Shown piece after piece: positions 22,509-34,861 of a stretch of 64,000 nucleotides of DNA. The notes under the pieces were generated by a model. It saw only the letters and a list, made by a program, of their open reading frames with translations. It had not been told where the DNA came from and made no database searches. Location of the stretch: assembly GCA_020543525.1 (NCBI GenBank), contig JAHYIO010000031.1:62001-126000 (forward strand), given 5' to 3'. Each line of letters starts with the position of its first letter. Position 1 is the stretch's first letter. The translations under genes were made by a program, and so were the position numbers. This DNA comes from Coriolopsis trogii (taxonomy: Eukaryota; Basidiomycota; Agaricomycetes; Polyporales; Polyporaceae).

Positions 22509-25238
22509 CTACAGCTCTGCCCACGACGAACAATACCCCTCTTCCGTCGAGATCGTCACCTGCATCTGTCGCACCATCCTCTTCAACTTATTGTTCTCGT
22601 ACATCCGCGACACGTCGCTCGCTTTGTCCATGATGGTCAACATGGTTTGCGCGGAGTAGCTACCGGCCCTTCCGATCACTCCGAAGGTCTCCTCCGTCAC
22701 TCCTGCAAACCAGATATCGTACGCAGTAAAGGCCGCTAGGGCCCCCGAGGGGTCGGATCCCGGGTCAGCTCCTGGAGTTGACGGCACCCTGGGCGCCGCC
22801 TGTGTGGTCACGATCGACTCCTCCGACCCGAGCGCGAAGACCATGCGCACGATGGGCAGGGGCTCCTCCTCGTCAGCCTTGAACACGCCACAGTCGAATG
22901 GGTCCATAGATGCGAAGAGGGAGGGCATGACGTTAGCGGTGAACCAAGCCTTCGTCTTGACCTGGACCAAGATCACCGAGACTTTCTCCTTCAGCAGATC
23001 TGTGCCGCGCAGGCACGGAATCACGATGTCGACGGCTGATTCGCGTTCCGGGAGGATGATCGCCGCGCCGCGTGAGATAGCGAGCCGGAGGAATGCCCTG
23101 TTTATGGCGTCGAGGCTGCTTGCCTTGATGAAGTGGTTGAAGTAGAGGAAATAGTCTTGGAACGCCGTCTCCAGTGGGGCGTCTGCGTCGTCGGGAGTGC
23201 GATATGTGGCAGGTAAGCTGGTGAGGCACGTCTTGATGTACGAAGGCCCGATGAGCGCGGTCAGGAACTGCGGGAGGGTTATGATGCGGCCCCTCCGCGC
23301 CCCGTCAAACTTGAGTATATCCTCCTGTTCGACGTGTCCTCCGCATTCGCCAGGAGGTGTGATTCCAGATGAAAGAGTCATTGTCGTTGCGCGGTCGCGA
23401 GCTTCCAGCAATAGTACGGCGGCGACTAGCTCGCCCCTCGTGCCAAGGTCCAGAATGTGTAACAACTGATGCAGCACGACCAAGGGTGACGACAAGGGGG
23501 AATCCACAAGCTCACCATCGGACCACCTGTGATGGATTATAGCACTACTGGCGGCCTCCGCAAGCAACGGCTCAGAGGCAGACGCAGTGACAATCTCGGA
23601 GAAGTCAGAACTAGCGTAGAGGAGGATACGTAGATGGCCAGCCACAAGCTCGCGTTCTTCGGAGCTTTCCGGACGGAAGGTTATCGGTATGCGAGCTGCA
23701 ATGCATGCGAATAATTGTTTGGAATTCGGACGCATGGATCGTGTGAGCTCGGCTTTCAACAGCTTCATTTGTGCATAGCGTACGATGTTCCCTCGAATCC
23801 AAGAGCTGCCTCCATCGTAAATCGATCCAAACCTGCATTCGATAGGCTAGGGTAAGTTAGAGACATGGTAGACGCGCGTATGACTTACAGCGGACGACCG
23901 AGGTGTGCGATGTGATACGTAGATGCGACTTGGCGCAGGGTCCAGGGCCGTTGTGGATCGTTAGTCAGGAATGGAGCGATGGACTCGAACGACGAAAGGC
24001 AGATTGGTTGACAAAGACGACTGGTCGGTGTTTTCTCTACCCACGAAGTTGACTGTTCAGGCTCGCCCGGAGTCGTCGACACGAAGAGAGTGAAGATGGG
24101 GAGATCAGTGATGGTGCGTAGGGCGCGCCGCAGGACAGCAAATGGCGTCAATGTCCTCTGGCCCCGTATTGGCTTGGTCAGATATTGCGATTCGTCAAAC
24201 CATAAAACGACGAGCGGCTTGGTATGTTGGAGTATCGACGGCTGGCTTGCGCCATTTGGATCCAACACCTTCAACAATGCTTCCGCGGCGGTCCTGACTA
24301 TCGCACCACCGGAGCTGCTCTGTCAGCACACTACCAGCAACTATTACAGATGACAGACCAGATTCTACGACGTTGTGCATCCCACGTCTTGAGCTTGCTT
24401 GTGACTCGGTGGAGGTTCCGGACCTAGACGAAGCCTCGAACTGGGAACACCATCTGAGCTACGGCCTACAAGCATCAATGCACACTCACCTCCTGTGCCT
24501 CCTTGACGACAGACTTGAAAAACTCGACCCTGTATTGACCATGTTGACCGAACTTCATGCCTTCATTCATGCGCTTTCTGAATCTGCTTGCAAATTGCGT
24601 GACACGTTCATCGATGGTCATGTCTATCACCCAGGGGTTGGGATCAGGACGCCGTCTGGAAGAAGACATCGGACACATACCCGCGTTGGATGTGTCTCCT
24701 TCGATCGCGAGTTGTGCCAGATGCTCTGTTGTAACCCGGAATAAGCCGTGAAGAAAAGCCTGCATCGTTTTCTCGCAATCGCGTTCGTTAACGAAATTTG
24801 TGCATATGAACTCTGCAACAGCGTAATCCGGCGGAGGATACACTGATCCAGCCTTCGTTAGTCGATGCGCCCCCAGTGCCAGAGAGTATGTCACCGTGAC
24901 ACGCCGCACCATCCACGACTTTACTCAGATTCATCGGCAAATAGATGATTTTCTTGGCAAGTTCGTCGTTCATTCGCGATTTTCCGGCGCCGGACGATTG
25001 AACGAACGAAGCGCAGCGAGCGTATGGCAGGGGTGTCGTTTGTTCCATGTAACTTTTCAGGACGGAGTACAGAACTTGGTCGGCATTGCCACGGAAAGGT
25101 GCGCGCCATGCATTTTCAACCGCTTGAGGATGTGTGGAATGCTGAGTACATGGCAGGTACAATGGCAGTAAGGGAAATAGATGCACCCAGTATGGAATGG
25201 ATGAGATCTTCACGCTCATGCCAGTTTGTCGTCTTCAT
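22509..25238 (-). CDS. P-loop NTPase with C-terminal restriction-endonuclease-like domain
   Basis: About 800 aa. N-terminal part: LYSVLKSYMEQTTPLPYARC, then Walker A-like SSGAGKSRMNDELAK, where the first Gly of the classical loop is replaced. IIYLPMNLS follows, then a helical stretch, Walker B-like PLVVLWFDESQYL and a sensor-like IFTLFVSTTPG. The C-terminal half contains FGSIYDGGSSWIRGN and a helical array. Its final domain has RLAISRGAAIILPERES, then VDIVIPCL (Asp at about 23028), then VSVILVQVKTK, the D...(E/Q)xK pattern of PD-(D/E)XK nucleases. NTPase plus nuclease is the layout of Crinkler-type (CR) effector and transposon-derived proteins known from fungi and oomycetes (family knowledge). 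The start is ambiguous (25238 with an intron, or 25219 without), and the intron or introns around 24310-24475 are not fully resolved. Activity is not proven. Confidence 0.7.
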
Positions 25239-25700
25239 GACGCGGCGCCTGGAATCGCCTGCCTGCGAGAGTGATTAGCCTGACTCATGCGGCTACACCT
25301 CGAAAAGAGCACTGACAGTAAACTCCCCTTTGGAGGGCTGAGACAACGGATGTTGAGAAAGGGGAAGAGAAAGTGGACGAGCCTACGACGACTCCAACAT
25401 GCTACTCGCTAGTCACGTGCCTGCGTAACCGCATATAGTCACTAGATGATCTAGTAGTTGAACGACTACTACTCAGGCGACGAGGAGCTTCTTCGTATAT
25501 AAAGTAATTGTCTGTTCGACTCCCAGAGCTCGGACATAACCGATAATCTGCGATTGCACTTGTCGAGTGTTCAAGCGCACAACATCGGAACCACTCCGAG
25601 TCCGGCGAGCCAGGTCGGCCATCTTTAGAGCGAGGGTACAATTCGAGAGCATCGCAGCACAGACAAATGGGCACGTACAAGCGAGCTACATAGGACTGAG
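25239..25700. other. Intergenic spacer
   Basis: Upstream of the NTPase-nuclease gene and downstream of the first short-chain dehydrogenase. Short AT-rich words (TATATAAAG near 25496) but no gene. Confidence 0.35.
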
Positions 25701-27122
25701 TCAGACCGCCGGCTTGACTGCATCCTCCAGCCACTGCCAAAGCTTCTCGCCAAACGCGTCGTCGTACACCTCCGGTCTGCACCTGCCCAGGCGCGCCCAC
25801 GGAATGAGGTACTGTGAGATAAGAGAGGGTGGGGTCATCAGTCACGAGCGATCGCGCGCCATCGAATTGCATGAACACGCGAGATCGTACCTCGCCGTTG
25901 TAGTTCAGTGCTTCGGGCATTGTGCCCGCGAAGAGCTGAGTGAGCGCACCGTACGGTGTGGGGTAGAGCATAAGCGCCTCCTACCACACGTACTCGACGT
26001 TCAGTCCAAGTGCGCAAGAGTGGGGGATCCGGATATAGAGTATGGCCACATACCAAGATGATGCGCGCCAACTTGGGAAAGTTTCGCTGCAGGTCGGATT
26101 TGATGTTGCCTGCGGGACAGGATCAGCATGCGCGCACGTCATGCAGCCCAGTGCAAGACGCTCCCAGAAAGCCTACCTGGATTGACGGAAATCGATATGA
26201 TACCTTTGTCTGCGTAACGCTTGGCAACTTGTCGGGCAACGATCGCGTTCCCCTATGTATAACCGACTCAGTCCTCGTTTGACATCAGCGGAATTGGGCT
26301 ACACGTACCAGTTTGCTTTGCATGTAGAGTCGATCGCTCCCCAGCTTCCTCCGAGCGCGGCTGTCCTTGAAAGCCTCGTAATTGAGGCCCTCGGAGAGAT
26401 ACGCGCCGCTCGAAGACGTAGTGATGATCCGAGTGTGGTGGTCCGGGGACGTCGACACTCCAGCGAGCAAGGCAGGCATGAGAAGCTCCGTGAAGTAATA
26501 ATGCCCGACGACATTCGTACCCCACTGAAGATCGAAACCGTCTTTTGTTAACGCGTCGATAGGTGGCGACATCACTCCTCTGTGGGCACGAGACGCGGTT
26601 ATGTAGATATCGAGTCGCAATAGGGTGAAGACGTACGCGTTGTTGAAGAGAATGTGCAGCTCCTGCTCCTTGCTCAGGAACTCTTCAGCGGCTTTCTTGG
26701 TGGATGCGAGACTCGAGAGATCGAGCTCGAGGAAGATGGCCTCTTTCCCCGTTGTCTGCTTCAATGAAGCGATAGCCGCTTCTGCCTTCTCCTTACTCCG
26801 CGCCGCCAGGTATACTTTCGCATTGTGCTGGAGCAAAGCCTGCACGGATACAATGATCACCAATGCCGTACAGCGACGGAGAAGTAGAGGAGCAAGGTGA
26901 CTACTCACCTTGATCGTCTCATATCCTATCCCAACGTTACCACCTGCAAGGATTGCGGTCAGCATTCATGCACTGGCCCTGGCCACTCGAGTGCTCACCT
27001 GTCACAATGACGATCCTGCCAGTTAGGTCAGGAATCTGGTCGACCGTGAACTTGGGTTTCGGAGGAAAGCTCTGAGACATCACAGGGCGGAAACCCTTGT
27101 CCTTCGACAGCGCACCACCCAT
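25701..27122 (-). CDS. Short-chain dehydrogenase/reductase (SDR), copy 1
   Basis: Classical NAD(P)-dependent SDR of about 310 aa, related to retinol dehydrogenase/WWOX-like fungal enzymes; the substrate is unknown. The cofactor loop is VTGGNVGIG, split by an intron after VTG. The NNAG stretch is also split by an intron. Catalytic Ser is in TTSSSGAY and catalytic Tyr and Lys in LYMQSK. The C-terminal part is [20 protein letters not shown], then LIPWARLGRCRPEVYDDAFG, ending AVKPAV with TGA at 25701-25703. The start is the ATG at 27122 (MGGALSKDKG). A close paralogue with the same exon breaks lies at 39287-40694 on the other strand. Confidence 0.88.
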
Positions 27123-28003
27123 GGCGTAGACGTTCAATACTTGGCGGGAAGAAGTGAGGTGGAGGGGGTGATGGAAAACGTAGACTACCCAGAAGTTGAG
27201 TGTCTCCTGTGGGGATGTGGGCAAAAGAAGTTCGTCGGAGGTCCTTATGTATGTTTTCCCATCGTGCGAGGGAGAAATGCTCCCGTGAGCTTGTCAACGA
27301 CGTGCCGATCTGTATCGTCATCCAGGACCGCGGGGCCGAAGCCGATGGTGATTGTCTGCGCAACGGTGTTGTTGGATAATATCCAAACGCCTACAAAGTC
27401 CATCCGGCGATGATCCCTAATGGGGTATGAGCTCGAACACAGAGTATCGCGGCACACGGGAAGGACGCAAGCCATTCGGCAGACACCAACCGCTCTCATG
27501 CAAACGCCTTCTTCCTTCCCACAATATGTGTGATACTCACCTTCAACCAACGCTTGGACGGTATCGGGAGGCAAACAAGCAGAATGTCTTCTGTGCTTTT
27601 CGGCTGTGACTGTCATGCAATCAGAGCACACTGAGCTCATTTGGTTGGAGACTTGAACAGCGACCTATTCTCTGAAGCGCAACAGCCAGTCATGACAGTT
27701 CGAGCAAGCACAAATTCTCACGAACCGTGTAGCAAAGATGGTACAATCGATCGTTCTGACGGCACATTGTTGCAAATGCGTTCACCGGGTTGAACGGTGA
27801 ACGTCTTGTACTGCCGAGAGACTTCGTGGCCACGTACGACATTGGTAATTGAAACGCTTGAGGTCTCTCGCAGAGCCAAGAACACACAGGTTACAAAGAG
27901 TGGTATGATGCGCGCGAGCACACGAGATGCTGTGAGCCAGAACCGCAGATTAGCTATTAGGTAGAATACATGGTTGACCGTCACCTCCGATAGAGCCTCC
28001 CAG
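27123..28003. other. Intergenic stretch with unassigned minus-strand frames
   Basis: Two minus-strand open segments look somewhat protein-like: one around 27720-27950 with a hydrophobic start (LARIIPLFVTCVFLAL) and one around 27245-27420 (MDFVGVWILSNNTVAQTI). I could not join them with convincing splice sites and a start codon. A small secreted-protein gene or a relic is possible. Confidence 0.25.
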
Positions 28004-29272
28004 TCAGTAGCGCATAGCACGCTTTTCCGTCCCAAACGACGACCTCCCATTCGCCTCCGAAGGACCCCACTGGCCAAACGTCCAGCCGTCCTTCGCACCC
28101 ATCTCCATCGCTTTTGCCTTCCACGACTCCTGGTCCGACCGCCACGCCCGCTTCCGTGGCTCGACAACGGGTCGCGGCTTCCTGGTAGGGAGCACAGAAA
28201 GTCGCTCCAGTCGTCCTATCATCTCCCACACCTCCCCAGACCCGAGCGAGCCTTCTTCTTGCCAGAGGGATCGCTCTCCGACTTCTCGGCGGATCGTTTC
28301 CGCCAGCAGGCGAGTGCGGTTGTCAAGCGGGATGACGTTCACCTGCATCTCCTCGAGCGCGTTGCACACACCGGGGAGGTCACGGAAGCATCGCCAGCGC
28401 GTCTCGATGAGCTCGTTGTAGGCGGGGGTCGTGCATCCGAAGACATACGACACCGTCGACAGGTTGCGCGCATGGTCGAAGATGGCCAGCGCGAGGTGGG
28501 GGTCCTTGTACTTGTCGCGGAAGGTGCGCATGAGCGCGGCGAGCAGGTGTGGATAGGATGCAGGCTGGAGCTCGAGGGCCGAACTTCGCGCGCGCGGCGC
28601 TGGGACCGAGCTTGTGTTTGTTTCCTCCGCCGCTCGCCGAGCCTCTTCCTCGTACCGCCGAGACTCACCGAACACCTCACGCATGGCCCACTCGAGCAGC
28701 TGGAGGTCCGTCTCGCACAGCTCCATCTCCTCCTTTTTCCGGTCCAGGTCCTGGTCTTCTTTGCTTGTCCAGCGGACTCTGCGACCCCCCTGACGGAGCT
28801 TGCTGAAGAGACCTTGCATGGGCGTGCGGACCTGGCCGATACCCGGAGCACCCGGCACATTCGTCCCACCGCCTTCGAAGACGGCGTTGAACATCTGCAC
28901 AAGGGCAACGGTCTCGTCTTGTCTCATAGCGTACGCTCGAGGCTTATCGACACGTCCTGTCATGCCGTGTTTGAGACTGCGAGGGTTCATGGTCGTAGGG
29001 GGTCCAGTAGCGGCGGCAGATGTCTTCACGTCCTCGAAAATCTCGTCCCATGGACTTGCGTTGGGAGAAAAGATGGACTCAGACGTGTTGTTGGAAGTCG
29101 TCAAAATGTTCCGGCTACTAATGCATGTTGTAGCGGCAGTTTTTGCATGCGAGAGGGAAGCTAGAAGAGGATGAGAGGGCGACAGTGGAATGTAGAGCGG
29201 ACTGGACGCACCAGTGAGACACCTGCCAGCAACACAAGGACACACTCTTCTGAGCGACTGCTGAGCGAGCAT
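28004..29272 (-). CDS. Mtf2-like mitochondrial protein
   Basis: An intron-free frame of 422 codons from ATG 29272. The first 60 or so residues are rich in Ser, Arg and Thr without acidic residues, as in mitochondrial presequences. The C-terminal region matches the Mtf2-like C-terminal domain seen in basidiomycetes: HLLAALMRTFRDKYKDPHLA, LAIFDHARNLSTVSYVFGC, YNELIETRWRCFRDLPGV. In yeast, Mtf2/Nam1 supports mitochondrial transcription and RNA processing; the same role is inferred here. The central part is charged and helical (ELCETDLQLLEWAMREVFGE). Divergent from the asparaginase gene. Confidence 0.72.
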   Translation of the reverse strand: MLAQQSLRRVCPCVAGRCLTGASSPLYIPLSPSHPLLASLSHAKTAATTCISSRNILTTSNNTSESIFSPNASPWDEIFEDVKTSAAATGPPTTMNPRSLKHGMTGRVDKPRAYAMRQDETVALVQMFNAVFEGGGTNVPGAPGIGQVRTPMQGLFSKLRQGGRRVRWTSKEDQDLDRKKEEMELCETDLQLLEWAMREVFGESRRYEEEARRAAEETNTSSVPAPRARSSALELQPASYPHLLAALMRTFRDKYKDPHLALAIFDHARNLSTVSYVFGCTTPAYNELIETRWRCFRDLPGVCNALEEMQVNVIPLDNRTRLLAETIRREVGERSLWQEEGSLGSGEVWEMIGRLERLSVLPTRKPRPVVEPRKRAWRSDQESWKAKAMEMGAKDGWTFGQWGPSEANGRSSFGTEKRAMRY

Positions 29273-29706
29273 GAGATTTCTAGTCAGAACGACAGAACTG
29301 AATGAGGAGGAGTCGGGGCAGGCGGGGAAGAGGAGGACGAGGAGGACGTGGTCGTGAGCGCAGTCACTACCGTACTTTCAAGACGAGTACTTCTTTGACG
29401 AATAGCGCTAGTGCAAATGAGTAAGTGTGGGAATTGATGATTTGATTATCTTTCGTCCCCTACTTACCGGAGGTGTAACTATCAGACGCGACTTGCGCTC
29501 TTTACCTCTCCATCTCCATCTACCTCTACTGTTGTTTACGCCTCTGCATATCACTACAGAACAAGTAATGAGGTATTATACTGATACCAACTCCAAGCAA
29601 ATGCGCTAAATCAAACGGTACCCGCATGGTTGCTGAGATAAGGCCAGGCCCAACAGCGGGCCGTGGGTCGGACTCTCTCGCCGTCGTACCTTGACTCTTT
29701 TCCACC
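29273..29706. other. Divergent promoter region
   Basis: Between the Mtf2-like gene (minus) and the asparaginase gene (plus). It contains GA-rich and AT-rich stretches but no gene. Confidence 0.4.
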
Positions 29707-31068
29707 ATGTCCTCCGAGAAGCTGCCTCTCATTCCTCAGGACGGAGCCGTCAAAGGCAGGAGCACGCAGGGACGATTCACCCTGGTCATCCATGGCGGCG
29801 CGGGTACTATGGACAAGTCGCGGTCGACCCCGGAACTTCGGGCACAGTACAAAGCTGCGCTGAGCCGCGCACTTCTTGCCGGCTATGCTGTCCTGAATGC
29901 AGGTGGAGAGGCGATGGATGCGGCGGTAGCTGCAGTGTCTTCCTTGGAAGGTGCGTCCATACACGATAGCCAAGACGGAGAACACTCTTGTAACTTTCGT
30001 GCATCACGTCAGATTGTCCCCTATTCAACTCTGGCAGGGGCGCTGTGTTCAACGTCGCAGGGAGGGTGAGTGGTATTAGACTGCATGGCGTCAGTCGTAT
30101 TCACACCTTGGTGTTAGAACGAACTGGAAACGTCACTTATGCTCTCGCGTCCTCCTACCAGTCACCCGTCCATCCCATCTACGCGTCGCGGACTAGGGCT
30201 CACACTCCTCACCCATGCGCGTAATCCGTCACAGCTTGCGCGCGCTCTGTATCTGTCTCCCGACACTGCATATCACACCATGTTATCGGGTGCAGCGGCG
30301 GAGAGTCTTGGTGCTTCCCTAGGGATCGAGCTCGTGGACGAGAGCTACTTCTTCACCGAGCAGCGCTGGCGCGAACATCGTCGCGGCCTTGGCCTCCCCG
30401 AGGAGCCTCTCCCGTACCCTTCCAAGCCTGGTCATGGTGATGAAGATAATAACCAAGTCCCGCTTGACCAGCTACCCACTGGTACCGTCGGTGCAGTCGC
30501 CCTTGATGCGCGCGGCTGTATTGCCTCGGTCACGTCGACAGGTGGCCGGACGAACAAGCTTGTCGGGCGCGTTGGAGATACCCCGATCATGGGTGCTGGT
30601 TTTTGGGCGGAAGAGTGGACTGTCAAGGGCTGGCCAAGGCGCGTCTGGCGTAAGCTCAGAGGGCAAAGTAAGCAAGTCGCCATGGGCGTGAGCGGAACGG
30701 GAGACGGCGATGTGCGTGTTCTCGTTCTGTCTCCTCCGCTAGTGCTGACACGTGAACAGTACTTCATTCGGCTCGCTACCGGCTCTACTATCGGTCGGCG
30801 CATGAAGTATCTCAATGAGTCTCTTGCCGTGGCTGCGAAGACATGTGTCGAGGAGCTCCGTCGTGATGGCGGCGTAGGCGGTGTTATTGCCCTGGACAAT
30901 GCAGGCAACGGTAAGCTCGGCACACAATCTTGGTCTATCGTGACTCCGACTGATGCTGCGCACTATGTAGTTGCGATGCCGATGAACTGCTCGGGCATGT
31001 ATAGGGGGGTCGTATACGAGGATGGTGTACCCAAGACAGCCATCTTTGACGATGACGAGCTAGATTAA
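29707..31068 (+). CDS. Isoaspartyl peptidase/L-asparaginase (Ntn hydrolase)
   Basis: Plant-type asparaginase that hydrolyses L-asparagine and beta-aspartyl peptides after self-cleavage at a Thr. About 395 aa from four exons. The N-terminal FTLVIHGGAGTMDK, the AVAAVSSLEDCPLFNSGRGA block (split by a phase-1 intron) and FNVAGRNELE are conserved. The nucleophile is the Thr in PTGTVGAVALD, followed by GCIASVTSTGGRTNKLVGRV and DTPIMGAGF; the GTGDGDYFIRL block is rejoined by removing an intron at 30713-30758 or so. The protein is somewhat longer than bacterial relatives, because of inserted Arg/Ser-rich segments. It ends ...DDDELD with TAA at 31066-31068. Confidence 0.9.
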
Positions 31069-31487
31069 GGTGGATTGGCGGTGTTTGTATGACTCAAGCG
31101 CAGTCATATTCATATTCATCCTTTGCGGTGTGCGTAGTGTTCGTGCATTTTGACATATTCAAGTTGGATATCAAAATCAGGGCGTTTGCTTGTCGCGTGC
31201 GAAGTTCAAGTGCAGCCGGCTCGGCGTATTGATCAGCTGGTTCGCCTCCTTTCGCGATTCCCGACTTTGCCTCAGTCGTCGTCTCTTGCGTCGCTGACTG
31301 AGCATGAAGGAAGGTTTCCCGCGCTGCCTGCTTCTTCGATCGCATCATACGGCGTTGTGTGCCCAGGGCGCCTCGAGGTGGGATATATGTAGCTGTTCCA
31401 TTCGTCAGCCAGACTCTCCGCTTCGGTCCAAGCCAACTTGCCGCGTTTGCTGACCGTTCTGTACTTACGCCCCAGCACAACACCGTC
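31069..31487. other. Intergenic spacer, MFS promoter side
   Basis: No gene is supported. A 193-codon minus-strand frame that covers 31094-31675 is antisense to the start of the transporter and lacks motifs. Confidence 0.4.
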
Positions 31488-33663
31488 ATGTCACAGGTCG
31501 ATCTGGAAGATATGAAGCAGGTTGGGAGTTCGCGGGTCTCCGTAGCCAAGTCAAATGCCAGTGCTACAGTACACGAACCTTCCAGACCACAAACGGCTAA
31601 AAAGTCTGAGGAAGGTGCGAACGTGACATCCGTGAACTCGTCTACACCCCCTTCGTTTCCAGAAGGTGGATTCACTGCTTGGGCAACCGTCTTCGGCGCG
31701 TGAGTGTGCCCGTCTTTTGTTCAGAGGTGTAGTGGCTGATTCTATCCTACGGCCTGCTAGATTCCTCATTCAGGTGTGCAACTTTGGGTACGCAGAGCTC
31801 TCAGGAACTGTCCGAATGCTAGCTCATCGCACCCATAACTTAGGTATACCACGTCCTTTGGGGTATATCAAGGTAAGGGAATATTGGATACCCTGGCTTT
31901 CTCTCAGCTGCCAGCTGATAGCACATCCCTCCGTCTGTCGCAGATTACTACAAACGTGTTTACCTAACGAACGAGTCATCCTCGGCAATATCGTACGACT
32001 GTTCAACCACTCGTAACGGAGCAATTGAATCATAGGTCATATCAGGTGGATTGGCAGTATCAACTCGTTCCTCGTCATAGCGTTGGGGATATACGTTGGT
32101 CGTCTATACGACCGTGGATACTTGTAAGTACCCGTCTCACTCTTTTACTTCCGAGAACGTCTCTCATTATATGTTTCTAGCTACCATCTCCTGTACGGTG
32201 GCTCTATCCTACTCTCTTTTGGCTTGTTTATGCACTCGCTAGCGAAACCCGACGCGTACTATCAGGTGAGTCGTACCAGGTCCGAGCACGGTACTAGTCC
32301 TGAACGAACTCGCAGATACTCCTCAGCCAGGGCATAGCCGTCGGCCTGGGCGGGGGCATGCTTTACATTCCAAGCATCGCGGTCGTCTCACAGTACTTCC
32401 ACAAACGTCGTGCGCTTGCAATGACTCTCGTCGCCTCAGGGTCGTCCGCGGGCGCTGTCATTCATCCAATCGTGCTGAACAACACGCTCAACGACCCGTC
32501 CATCGGCTTCGCGACCGCGGCGCGTATCAGTGCTGGGCTGGTGTCCGTCCTGCTTCTCATTGCCTGCTTGATCATGCGCACCCGGACGGACCCTCCAAAA
32601 AGTAATGTCAGCTTATGGACAGCTGCGAGAAAGATCGTCAAGGATGGACCGTTCGTTGCCGCTGCGTGCGGGTGAGTTCCTTGTCCGCTGTATATGTAGT
32701 TCGTGAGTGTACACCACTGACGGGGTGTGCAGCATGTCGGTCTTCATCATTGCCCTCTACTTCCCGCTTTTCTACATACAGCTTGACGCGCTAACGCACG
32801 GCCTAGACAAGACCTTCTCGTTCTATGCGGTAGGCGAGAGCTGGGCTTCGGTTTGCTCTCGATTCCCTCACTCAACCGTTTTCTCGCAGCTTGTGATCAT
32901 GAACGGATGTAGCTTCGTCGGCCGTATCGCGCCTGGCTTCGTCGCGAACCGGCTAGGAATTTACAACATCATCATCGTCTCGACCTTTTCTGCTACCGTG
33001 CTCATCTTCAGCATGATCGCATTGAAGACCGTCGCGAGCGTCGTCGTAATTTGCATCATCTACGGCTTCTTTGCCGGCGTATGTCTGTATCGTTGCTTCT
33101 TTCTGCGGCGAGGGAGACGCAGCTTACAGAGGGACGATTTGTAGATATCACGCTCCTCGGGCCGCTCCTCGCGTTATTGACGGACGATATGTCTGAACTG
33201 GGGTAGGCTTTTCTCTCTTCCTATATATCTGACGCTCCATTCACGATGGGTCCCAACAGTGCTCGCATGGGGATAGCTTTCTGCATGGCTGGTAAGTCGA
33301 GGTGCATGATTAACGGTAACTTTGCATCATTTTGACTAACGGCCATCGGCCAACCCTCATACTCGCGATCCACAAAGGCATCGGAAGTCTCATAGGTACG
33401 AGTCGGCGTATTCTCCTGAGTAAAACGTACTTTGAACCTTGGCATCTCAGGTACCCCCATCGATGGCGCATTGCTGACGAGCGACAACATCTGGTGGAGA
33501 CCGGCGCTCTTCAGCGGGGTGAGTGCCGACGTTCTCCGTTTACCGAACGTTTCGGCTCAACGCACCGTCTGTCCAGCTCGTCGGTATCTGCGGCTTTTGC
33601 TGCTTCTGCACCTCGCTTTTCCTGCTCCGCCATCGAAAGCACCGAGAGATGTCGAGCCAATGA
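31488..33663 (+). CDS. MFS transporter, monocarboxylate-transporter-like (MCT/Mch type)
   Basis: A 12-helix major facilitator of the fungal MCT-like group; the substrate is unknown. About 480-500 aa over at least 11 exons. The N-terminal 60 residues are polar, then PEGGFTAWATVFGAFLIQVCNFGYTTSFGVYQDYY, then ISWIGSINSFLVIALGIYVGRLYDRGY and SQGIAVGLGGGMLYIPSIAV, VSQYFHKRRALAMTLVASGS (typical motif around helix 5). The second half includes LVIMNGCSFVGRIAPGFVAN and, after several short introns, ITLLGPLLALLTDDMSELG, ARMGIAFCMAG, GSLIGTPIDGALL, WWRPALFSGLVGI. The stop is TGA at 33661-33663, which the last splice fixes. No disabling change was seen. Confidence 0.85.
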
Positions 33664-34023
33664 CGAATCGGCGAGAAAGCGTGAGGGTTAAAGGTGGCAG
33701 GTCGAGCGTGAGTCTTAATGACACGATCCTACACGACTATAGATGATTATCCCATTGAGGTGATAATGTGAATTCTCCACCATATCGAACGAATCTAGCG
33801 TTCAGAGAGCACTCCATGTCGACGTGTATTCTCTACGTGAGTCGACGTCAATTCCCGTATTGAGGCTTTATTCATCTATTACACATACTGGTTAGCAGGT
33901 CATTATCCGTCCACGTTTTCCGCGTTACAGTACACAGCGAATGAGGACATGTCTCTGTTGCTGCTCTGTGCGCCTCAGGCGCTTACTACTAGTACAAGGC
34001 TATATTGCTGATCCTTCCCGCCA
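33664..34023. other. Intergenic spacer
   Basis: AT-richer spacer between two convergent genes. No gene or repeat is supported. Confidence 0.4.
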
Positions 34024-34861
34024 TCATTTCCCGTGAGCTTCCTCACTCTGGGCGACCGCTTTATCACCCAACTTCTGGCGCACCTCTTTCAGAAGGTCGA
34101 GGTAGGCTTTGTGTGAGAGCCCGGCTTCTCGTGATTGGCGTCGATGCTCGAGCACCTGCAGGACAACGGCTTCGTCCGTGATCCCTACGGCCTTTAACGA
34201 CTCTATGACATCCACTTCCCAGTCCTCGTAGGCAGGTGCGATGTGGGTGTCGATGATCTCGCCAACACGCTTGTTCCACTTGGAGATATCCGGGGTCGAC
34301 GGTCGGTCAGTCTTAGGTTGCACCATTCTCAGGCATTTCCATACATTCTGGAGGATCGCGCCAACGGGAGAGTCCACCTCCGGATTCGGCATGCTATAGT
34401 CGAGTAGGTTCGTGATTGCCGAGTATTTGTCTTGTGAATTGGAGAAGAATGCCTCCCACCGATTGTTGCGGATGACGTTGACGGTGGAAGCTCCGAAAAG
34501 AGCTCTATATTCGGCTTCAATTCGGTCGCGTGTCTCGTTCATGGTGCCCTCCACTTCTGGTTCGTACGCGGGCCATGATCTCAGAGCATAGACATAAATG
34601 GCGAACACTAGCACCCAGCCGAATGCCTCGAGGTCTTGCTGTATCGTACGAGTTACGGCCTGACCTGTGTCTTGAGAAATGACGTCGAGCAATTTCGATG
34701 ACATGAAAACTTGAGAGCTCTACAATTTATGAATATCCGAGTCAATGCATATACATGTCGTAGCATGGTACGTAACTTACCGATATGTTAATACCCTGTT
34801 GCCGGTCCAGAGCTTGACTAGTGGGAGCAGTCAAATATTCGGGATAATCATTGATGCTCAT
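34024..34861 (-). CDS. Kinase-like fragment, C-terminal end of a FunK1-type fungal protein
   Basis: Two exons from ATG 34861 give about 255 aa. The segment INISSSQVFMSSKLLDVIS followed by TIQQDLEAFGWVLVFAIY corresponds to the region after the activation segment in Agaricomycete FunK1-type kinase-like proteins, where a 'FMS..LLD...DLESF.WVL' pattern is usual. The kinase N-lobe and catalytic loop are absent. The C-terminal 150 residues are helical and charged. An upstream open segment (34858-35180, with PSGFADVSFHPSALYWQAE) may be a remnant of the missing part; it ends in a stop before this ATG. I read this as a truncated gene or pseudogene; it could still make a short regulator. Confidence 0.5.
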
